Shown: positions 1-5,900 of the stretch, in pieces
Layout: every line of letters starts with the position of its first letter
Numbering within the stretch: position 1 is the first letter of the stretch
Source of the DNA: Candidatus Cloacimonadota bacterium
GTDB taxonomy: Bacteria; Muiribacteriota; UBA6191; JACPRK01
Assembly (NCBI GenBank): GCA_021772705.1
Contig: JAJFLN010000683.1
Span: 1-6,297 of the forward strand
DNA length: 6,297 bases
Direction of reading: 5' to 3'
Translations under genes and position numbers: made by a program
Notes under the pieces: model-generated
Databases searched by the model: none
What the model was told of the DNA's origin: nothing
What the model saw: the letters and a program-made list of their open reading frames with translations, nothing else

Positions 1-427
1 CCGGGGAGAAGGCCCGGCCTTCGATCAGCTTCAGCCTGTCGCCGGCGATGGTGAGACTCATGGGTGTGACGCCCCGGATGGGAACGTTGGTCTCTCCACC
101 GTCCACCTTGGTTCTGCGGACGGCGAGATAGAGCTCGCTGGCCGCCATGGGCCAGCCCCTGGAATCGAGGACCACCTCGGGGGTCTCCATGATGAGAAGT
201 CTGGCCTTCTCTTTCTGGAATGCGCTCTCTCCCTCCGAGGTGGCTCCGGGCCTCATGAAGACTGCGACATCCGCCCGTCCCCCTTGCGCGTAGAGTCCGG
301 AGAAACCCTGCTGCAGAGCCAGGACACCGGCGATGACGGCGACCGTGGCGCCGATGCTGATGCTGGTCAGAAGTGTCGAAGGCCAGCGGACCAGCAGACT
401 GTAGAAGTTGTAGAGCAGGGGGGGCAT
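1..427 (-). CDS. FtsX/MacB-type ABC transporter permease, second permease of the operon (N-terminal part, runs off left edge)
   Basis: This is the start of a second permease; 142 residues are visible before the window ends. The ATG at 427-425 is preceded by GAGGT four bases upstream and GGAGGT eleven bases upstream, so the start is well supported. It begins seven bases after the stop of the preceding permease, in the same operon. Residues 1-18 form a short cytoplasmic segment and residues about 19-40 a hydrophobic helix. The extracytoplasmic domain then begins (RADVAVFMRPGA at 51-62). Residues 113-122 (TNVPIRGVTP) and 134-139 (LIEGRA) match the pattern typical of the MacB periplasmic core domain, where a 'G(V/I)' strand precedes the 'l.eGR.f' turn. 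By family knowledge, three further helices and the FtsX C-terminal domain should lie beyond the left edge. It differs clearly from the neighbouring permease, so the transporter is probably a heterodimer. The substrate is unknown. Confidence 0.85.
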   Translation of the reverse strand, partial: MPPLLYNFYSLLVRWPSTLLTSISIGATVAVIAGVLALQQGFSGLYAQGGRADVAVFMRPGATSEGESAFQKEKARLLIMETPEVVLDSRGWPMAASELYLAVRRTKVDGGETNVPIRGVTPMSLTIAGDRLKLIEGRAFSP

Positions 428-434
428 GGCGACC

Positions 435-1601
435 TCAGACCTCCGCCCTCAGGGCGTCGATGCACTGGAGTTGCCTGGCTTGCCAGGCTGGAAAGAGGCC
501 GGCCGCCACACCGATGCCCAGGGCCAGTCCCAGGCCCAGCCCGATGGTCTGGGGGGTGACGACGAAGGTCGGCAGGACCGTGCTGAGGCTGGCGGCCATG
601 GAATCGGCCGTCGCCAGAGCCGCCCCGATTCCCAGGGTGCCGCCAATGGCGCAGATGGTGACGGACTCGAAGAGGAGTATCCCGAAGGTCACCCCATCGG
701 TGAACCCCAGAGACTTCAAGATCCCGATCTCGTGGAACCGCTGACGAAACGACAGCAGCATGGTGTTCAGAACAGCCAGAACGATGGCGAAGAGGACGCC
801 GCCGCCGATGGAGTTGATGAATATCGGAACGCTCCCGAGCATGGTCACGAATTGGCGCTGAAACTCGGCCTCCGTGGTGGTCTGTACCCGCAGGGGGCCG
901 GCGTCGAAGAGGGCATCGACCTTCGCCGACGTGGCACCCGTGTCGGCCCCGGGGGAGAGTCGCAGCACGTAGACTCCCACTCCCTCAGGCCCGTCGGCCG
1001 TCCCGGAGAGAATGGATTCGTGGAGATACTTGTAGTGAAACCAGAGCGTATTGTCATCCACGTTGGAGCTCCGGGACTTGTAGATTCCAGCCACGGTGAA
1101 CTCCCAGGGAGTCCCGTCGCTCCTGGGAAAGATGGTGCCGATCATGGGGATCTTGTCGCCCATCTTCCAGCCATACTTCTTTGCCAGGCCGACTCCGATG
1201 AGACACCGGGTCGGGGCGGAGAGGAACTCGGACTCGCTGCCCTCGACCAGGTCCACTTCCGGATAGGCTTCCAGGAACCGATCGGCGTCGACGCCGAACT
1301 GGGCGAAGAAGTTGGAAGGCTCCTGGAAGTAGGCGCCGAACCACTGGAGCTTGCAGACCCGTTCCACTCCCTCGACTGCCTCGATCTTGCTCTGGTAGGC
1401 CAGAGGCAGGTCGACGAAGAGGCTGACGGCGGACTGCACGATGAGCCGGTTGCTGGCCGAGGCCGCCACGCCCGCCTCGAGGCTGACCAGGACGGTCCGG
1501 AGGAAGCAGAGAAGGAAGACCGCCACCGACAGGGACGCAATGGTGAGGAAGGTCCGGAGCTTGTGCTCCTTCAAGTTCTCGTAGATGAGGACCCAGGGCA
1601 C
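435..1601 (-). CDS. FtsX/MacB-type ABC transporter permease, first permease of the operon
   Basis: A complete 388-residue inner-membrane permease of the LolC/LolE/MacB superfamily, close to the usual length of about 380-420. Helix 1 is at residues about 17-38, after the positively charged KEHKLR segment (11-16). A long extracytoplasmic domain covers about 40-255. The FtsX C-terminal module follows, with helices at about 256-284, 304-330 and 350-372. The coupling-helix region between helices 2 and 3 carries the hallmark EIGILKSLGF (291-300), where this family contacts the ATPase. The end, PAWQA (371-375) followed by DALR (382-385), is also typical. The start codon is GTG, three bases after the stop of the ATPase gene. 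The nearest AGGAGGA lies about 26 bases upstream, inside the ATPase gene, so translational coupling is likely. Members export lipoproteins, lipids, peptides or drugs, or transmit mechanical signals; which of these applies here cannot be told. Confidence 0.93.
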   Translation of the reverse strand: MPWVLIYENLKEHKLRTFLTIASLSVAVFLLCFLRTVLVSLEAGVAASASNRLIVQSAVSLFVDLPLAYQSKIEAVEGVERVCKLQWFGAYFQEPSNFFAQFGVDADRFLEAYPEVDLVEGSESEFLSAPTRCLIGVGLAKKYGWKMGDKIPMIGTIFPRSDGTPWEFTVAGIYKSRSSNVDDNTLWFHYKYLHESILSGTADGPEGVGVYVLRLSPGADTGATSAKVDALFDAGPLRVQTTTEAEFQRQFVTMLGSVPIFINSIGGGVLFAIVLAVLNTMLLSFRQRFHEIGILKSLGFTDGVTFGILLFESVTICAIGGTLGIGAALATADSMAASLSTVLPTFVVTPQTIGLGLGLALGIGVAAGLFPAWQARQLQCIDALRAEV

Positions 1602-1604
1602 GGC

Positions 1605-2321
1605 TCACTCGCCGGCCCGAGCCGGCTCCTCCTGGGCGTGAACGATGCGGTCCACCTGACCCTTGTCGAGATGAATGACAGCGCCGGCCCGATCCGCGGC
1701 CCGGGGATCGTGGGTTACCATCAGAATGGTCTTGTCGAAGTCCCGGTTGAGCTGGGCCAGAATGTCCAGAACGGAGTCCGCCGATGTCCGGTCCAGTTCG
1801 CCCGTCGGCTCGTCGGCCAGGATGACCGTCGGGTCCATTGCCACGGCCCGGGCGATGGCCACCCGCTGCTCCTGCCCGCCGGAAAGCTGACGAGGCCTGT
1901 GGTGGACCCGATCTCCCATGCCCACCAGCTCCAGCGCCTTCAGGGCTTGCTCCTTCCGGCGGGCCTTGGTGATGGGCAACAGCTGAAGGGGCAGCATCAC
2001 ATTCTGGAGAGCCGTCAGCACCGGGATCAGGTTGAAGGACTGGAACACAATGGCAATGTTATCCGCCCGGAATCGGGACAGCCCCGTGGCGCCCAACGCC
2101 GACAGATCCGTGCCGTTGACCCGCACTGTCCCCGCATCGGGGCGATCCAGTCCGCCAACCAGGTTCAGGACCGTCGACTTCCCCGAACCGGAAGGTCCCA
2201 TCAAGGCGTGGAAAGAACCGGCCGGCACCTGGAGGTCGAAGTCGTCCAGAGCATGAACCGTCTCGCTGCCCCGGGTGTACAACCGGGTCACGTTCTTCAA
2301 CTCGATGATTGGCTCGGACAT
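1605..2321 (-). CDS. ABC transporter ATP-binding protein, LolD/MacB-type
   Basis: A 238-residue nucleotide-binding subunit that should power the two permeases encoded just downstream. All catalytic motifs are present: Walker A GPSGSGKS (42-49), Q-loop Gln94 in IVFQSFNLIP, signature LSGGQ (146-150) followed by EQRVAIARA, Walker B VILADE (166-171), D-loop GELD (174-177) and switch His204 in MVTHDP. The LIPVLTALQNVMLPL segment just after the Q-loop is characteristic of the LolD/MacB/FtsE group. The frame stays open to an ATG at 2399, but I chose the ATG at 2321. It has AGGAAGGG eight bases upstream, and MSEPIIELKNV is where homologues normally begin; the extra 26 residues would be Arg/Gly/Pro-rich and unlike the family. 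It is the first gene of the operon. LolD is the best-known relative, but the symbol is not assigned because the substrate is unknown. Confidence 0.96.
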   Translation of the reverse strand: MSEPIIELKNVTRLYTRGSETVHALDDFDLQVPAGSFHALMGPSGSGKSTVLNLVGGLDRPDAGTVRVNGTDLSALGATGLSRFRADNIAIVFQSFNLIPVLTALQNVMLPLQLLPITKARRKEQALKALELVGMGDRVHHRPRQLSGGQEQRVAIARAVAMDPTVILADEPTGELDRTSADSVLDILAQLNRDFDKTILMVTHDPRAADRAGAVIHLDKGQVDRIVHAQEEPARAGE

Positions 2322-2329
2322 CGCGGGTT

Positions 2330-2337
2330 CCCTTCCT
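2330..2337 (-). promoter_or_regulatory. Ribosome binding site of the ABC ATPase gene
   Basis: AGGAAGGG reads on the minus strand and ends eight bases before the ATG at 2321. It is the only strong Shine-Dalgarno sequence near the possible starts of this frame, and it decides for the 238-residue form over the 264-residue one. Confidence 0.75.
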
Positions 2338-2402
2338 GTGCCGGAGTCGCCTGGATCTCGGCCCAGGTGCCTCCGGGCCGTCGATGGCCACGTTAGCATG
2401 AT

Positions 2403-2582
2403 AGGACCCGCGCAAGAATAACTACGCAGTTTCGCATCCCATCTTCAGGCCATCTTCGGCCGCTCCTCAATCGCGGAATCCTCGACGTAGCCCACTACGC
2501 CTCCGGTCCCGTTCACTCGAACCAGCCGAATCTGACCCAATCTGGGCGCGACTTCTGCGCATTTATTCCTGCGAGGCCCCTT
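2403..2582. repeat. MITE-like element with imperfect terminal inverted repeats
   Basis: The two ends of this ~180 bp stretch are imperfect inverted copies of each other. The left end is 2403-2440 and the right end is 2544-2582. Read outward to inward, both carry AGG..., then CGCA, then GAATAA, then CGCAG three bases on, then TCGC and a C-rich end. Roughly 70 to 75 percent of aligned positions agree, with one or two single-base gaps. The interior has small dyads, such as CGTAG-CCCA-CTACG at about 2488-2501 and GGCC-6 nt-GGCC at about 2448-2461. There is no open frame for a transposase, so if mobile it would be non-autonomous. No clear target-site duplication was seen. It could instead be a structured repeat such as a REP cluster, or a non-coding RNA. 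Confidence 0.5.
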
Positions 2583-2640
2583 AGCCCTCAAGGGTGCCGG
2601 TCTCTCGTGATCCTGCTCTCGGACAGTCTTCTTCCCGTTC

Positions 2641-2760
2641 GCCTACTATGGATGCCTGCATCCAGGACAACTGAATGGCCGCGTTTTCCCGATCCGTTCG
2701 TCCTACTATGGATGCCCGCATCCAGGACGACTGAATGGCCGAGTTTTCCCGATCCGTTCG
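2641..2760. repeat. Two tandem copies of a 60 bp repeat, each with a 16 bp dyad
   Basis: Copy 1 (2641-2700) and copy 2 (2701-2760) are aligned without gaps and differ at four of 60 positions (about 93 percent identity). The first eight bases of a further junction (CCCGTTCG at 2634-2641 and GTTCGTCCT at 2756-2764) show that the phase continues slightly on both sides. Each copy contains TGGATGC, two bases, GCATCCA (2649-2664 and 2709-2724). In copy 2 a flanking GTCC and GGAC can extend the stem across a five-base bulge. The arrangement suggests a recent tandem duplication of a palindromic intergenic repeat. Confidence 0.8.
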
Positions 2761-2830
2761 TCCTGAGCCATCTGTCGAAGGACCTGTCGGTGCTCCAACG
2801 GCCCCCCTTCGACAAGCTCAGGGTGAACGG
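2754..2830. repeat. Long imperfect inverted repeat (REP/BIME-like)
   Basis: The left arm (2754-2782) and the right arm (about 2804-2830) are inverted copies. CCGTTC, then CCTGAGC, then TGTCGAAGG on the left match CCTTCGACA, GCTCAGG and GAACGG on the right. The arms have two mismatches in the outer part and three extra bases in the left arm (CATC against T). About 21 bases lie between them. Transcribed, it would form a long stem-loop. The CTTCGACAAGCTCAGG-type arm is, from general knowledge, a common dispersed intergenic repeat in many GC-rich bacterial genomes, and it yields the spurious translation LSLSKG. The left arm overlaps the end of the second 60 bp unit, so the two repeats form one composite block (about 2634-2830). 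Confidence 0.7.
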
Positions 2831-2884
2831 ATGACGGTTGCACCCGACACTCATCCAGGCTGGCTTGCATGGTGGAACCCAATG

Positions 2885-2890
2885 TAGAAT
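2885..2890 (+). promoter_or_regulatory. Possible -10 box of the glycosyltransferase gene
   Basis: TAGAAT matches the TATAAT consensus at five of six positions and is preceded by TG. It lies 46 bases upstream of the ATG at 2937 and beyond the last repeat. The only -35-like hexamer, TTGCAT at 2865-2870, is 14 bases away, which is too close, so this rests on one half-site in GC-rich DNA. Confidence 0.25.
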
Positions 2891-2919
2891 CGACCGGGGA
2901 GAGATTGTTGACGGTCGAT
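2889..2919 (+). promoter_or_regulatory. Leader dyad upstream of the glycosyltransferase gene
   Basis: ATCGACCG (2889-2896) and CGGTCGAT (2912-2919) are perfect inverted copies of eight bases with a 15-base loop. The dyad overlaps the end of the possible -10 box and ends 17 bases before the start codon. Its loop holds a purine-rich GGGAGAGA, the best Shine-Dalgarno-like stretch nearby but too far from the ATG. It could be an operator or a leader hairpin; chance is not excluded. Confidence 0.35.
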
Positions 2920-2936
2920 CCGGGGCGGCGGCATCG

Positions 2937-5900
2937 ATGGGGAATGGAAGCATAAAGCTCTCACGCAGTTTGACAAGACTGGGCCTGGCAAGTGTCCTGG
3001 TCTACTCCGTGCAGTCCGGCGTGATCGGGCCGGAGGCCAGGCTTCAGAGTGTCCTGCTCGCTGCCTCGGTTCTGATCCTCACTCTTGCCAGGCTCTTGCG
3101 GGCCGAGAGCTTTCGTCCCGCTCCTCCGGGCCGCCGGGATCTGCCCGTCCTCTTGATTCTGTTGGTGCTGGCGCTGTTCTTCCGTCTTCATGACCTGGCC
3201 GTCTGGCCTCCGGGACCAACGGCGGACGAGGGAATCAACGGGAAAATCGTACTCGACATCCTGGACCAGAAGGTCCTCGATGGCGTTCTCACTTCCCATG
3301 TCCAGGGCGAGGAGTCCGGGACGTTCTTCCTTCAGGCATGGGTCTACGATCGCCTCGGACCCGGGCTGGGTGCCTTCCGGCTGCCCTCGGCGATCGCCGG
3401 CGCCCTGATGATCCCGCTGGCCTACCTGTTGATGCGGCAGTTCTGTGGAGTCGCTGCGTCGCTCGTCCTCTGCCTGCTCCTCGCCGTGGACCCGGTTCAG
3501 CTCTACTTCAGCCGGCTGGGCAACAGCATCATCTATGCCTCGACGATGCAGGTCATGGTCTGGCTCGCGCTCTGCCGCGTGGCTCGTGAGGCCAGCATTC
3601 CAAACCATCTGCTGGCCGGGTTCTGTCTCCTCGTTGGCCTTCAGGGATATCCAGCGTTCCGGCTGGTTGCCATTACGAGCATTCTCGTTCTGACCTGCCT
3701 GGCCATCATGGATCGAGGCCAGAGCCACGGCAGCCGCATCGTGGGAGTCGGGCAGTGCATCCTGTTCCTGGTCCTGTTGAACCTGCTTGGAGAGGTGCTG
3801 AACTTGCCGGGCCGTTTCTTCTGGGATCCGGACTGGATGTGGTTGGTAAGCACACCGCTTCCGGGCAGAACCTTGCTGCTCCAGGCCGCCGGGGGGCTCT
3901 TCCTGGTCTGGCTGCTGGTCTGCCTTCGAAACGGCACCGATGGCAATCCCTGGAAGGGACTGCACGTCGCCGTCTTGGTCGTATTGCTTCCCATGTCCAC
4001 GCTCTTCTCGGCAGTTTCCTTCGAGCACTACGTGATCCGCCTCCAGGACCAGACCATCCTGTCCATGCCCTGGGGAAATGCGGTCTATGGTCTGATGCAG
4101 CAGGCCCAGCGGGTGGCAGGCCTGCTGACGGGACGGCAGCTACCTCATCCCATCGTGTGGGGCCTCCAACCGCTGGTTCTGGCCCTCTTCTGGTTTGGCG
4201 TCCTGACCCTGATTCTGGGATCTCTACGATTCCTGCTCCGGCGACACCGCCCCGTCACTGCCTCGGGTACGGATCTGGAAGAGCCGGAGGACAGGCTGAT
4301 CTGCTGGCGTCAGGCGCTCGTTTTCCTGGCCTTCGTTCTCTCGGGAATCCTGTCGCCACTCGCGGTCTCGGTTGAGGCGGAGCACGCTCGCCGATTCGTG
4401 CTCCTGACGGTTCCAGTCTATCTGATTGCCAGCATGGGGCTTCACAGCGTTGTCTCATTGCTCTCGGATCCCCGGGGGGAGGAGGCCCGGCCTGGCAAGC
4501 TGATGCTCCTTGGAGTGGCTGGAGTCTTGTTGCTCTCCATGTATCGCTCACACGGGAGCGTGTCGCAGATCCTGGATGAAACTCCTCCGGAGGTCAAGAA
4601 CCTGCAAGCTGCCATCGAACTGGGCCGGGAAGCCGCGATCCTGATGCCCGATTCTCAGATACGCTACCCCCTGCTCCCGGAGTTGATGGGCTACTCCCCG
4701 GAGTGCCAGTTTCTGATAAGAGATTCCGGGATACCCATGACGATGGGGTTGAATCCGTTTCCAATCAACACTCCCCTGCAGCCCCTCAGCTTCATCCTCC
4801 TCCAGGACAGCTGGCTGACTCTCCTGTCCCGGTACTTTCCCCGGGGTAAGCTCGAGCGGTGGTCCAACAGGAAGGGCAGCAGGAGACTCAAGCGTTACGT
4901 CGTCGATGCGCAGCAGGCGCTGAAGTATCGAGGACTGCGCCTGACGATCCTGTTCGATGGAGATCCGACCACCCACGATGTGCCCGGGGTGGACCTGCAA
5001 GAAATGAACCTCCCCCCGGAGTGCGAAGCCCGGTGGGACGGTGCGATCTATGTGCCCCGTTCGGGTTACTGGCAATTCGACTTGAGAGGGGAGGGCAAGC
5101 TTGGCCTGAAGGTGGGCGGCGCCTCGGGCCGAGTGCATCCGGGAACGGCCTTCATCTGGGCCTACTTCACCGAGGGCTGGCACCCGTTGGAGGCTTATCA
5201 GGCCTCGTCGGATCGAGCCCTCCCATCCTGCGGCCTGTACTGGAAACGGGGGAGCGGCGGCGGACTGAAGCCGGCGCCGTGGGAGAACTTGCTCCGGATG
5301 TTGCCTCCTGAAGAGGCGCTCCAGGCCCGGCCGGCGGCGTCCCTCGTCAATGTCATCAGGAAATCCCAGCAGCGGTACTTCACCTGGCACGACGAGGAGA
5401 TTCGCGTCACCGATATCCTGTTCTCAGGGAAGAAGATCTATTCCACGAGCCTGGACGGCAAAATGCTCCTCCGGAGACGCTCCAATGGCCAGACGGATAC
5501 TGCCTGGCGAGGCGTCCACTGGCCAGAGGACTTGCGAGAAGAAGCAGCCATGGATCTGCCCCCTTCGGAGGTGCAACGACGATCCCTGGCGCTGGCAGCC
5601 GACGGCACCATTCTGGTCGTTGACGGCTTCACAGACCGGATGATGGTCCTCGATCCCGAGGGACTCGTGAAGAGTGTGGTCCACCTGGCCTCCGGTTCCC
5701 ATGCCCTGCTGAGCGCCGGCTATGACGATCAAGCCAACCAGTTCTTGGTTGCCGATTCGAAGGCTTCGGCCATCCATCGGATCACGCCGGAGGGCCTCCG
5801 GCTGCCTGACTGGAAGGTTCCTGGAGTGTCGGCCGTGGCCGTGTCACCCGGAGGGGGGCCCATCTTCGCGGCCTCGCCCACTATAGGAGCGATCGTGATG

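Larger units (their letters stand above)
2322..2936. other. Repeat-rich divergent intergenic region
   Basis: No credible gene is present between the ATPase start and the glycosyltransferase start. Short open frames here are made of the repeats themselves. The stretch holds three separate repeat structures (2403-2582, 2641-2760 and 2754-2830) and a leader dyad at 2889-2919. The two flanking units are transcribed away from each other, so both promoters should lie here. No convincing -35/-10 pair is visible for the minus-strand operon: a TATCAT at 2403-2398, at the very edge of the first repeat element, lacks a -35 box at normal spacing. Confidence 0.8.

Noticed and set aside
426..2396. A 656-codon open frame on the plus strand opposite the ABC operon
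   Set aside because: It lies antisense to three frames with clear ABC motifs. Its translation is rich in Gly, Gln, Asp and Arg with no domain or hydrophobic pattern, as expected from GC-rich third positions of the real genes.
2322..2399. N-terminal extension of the ATPase to the ATG at 2399
   Set aside because: The extra 26 residues do not resemble the family, and a good ribosome binding site serves the ATG at 2321.
2398..2403. -10 box (TATCAT, minus strand) for the ABC operon
   Set aside because: No -35-like hexamer lies 16-18 bases upstream, so it is too weak to call a promoter.
2575..2598. Rho-independent terminator (GGCCCCTT, seven bases, AAGGGTGCC)
   Set aside because: The hairpin exists with one mismatch, but no T-run follows on either strand and no gene is transcribed toward it.
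2641..2760. CRISPR array
   Set aside because: Only two contiguous 60 bp copies without unique spacers, and no cas genes; a tandem duplication explains it.
2588..2953. Possible small proteins in the intergenic region (minus strand 121 codons; plus strand 2607-2834)
   Set aside because: Their sequences are translations of the 60 bp tandem repeat and the inverted repeat (recurring LDAGIHSR and LSLSKG), with no ribosome binding site.
2961..4028. A 355-codon minus-strand open frame, and a similar one at 4548-5390
   Set aside because: Both are antisense to the glycosyltransferase frame, which shows coherent membrane helices and domains; the antisense products are low-complexity and Gln/Glu/Arg-rich.
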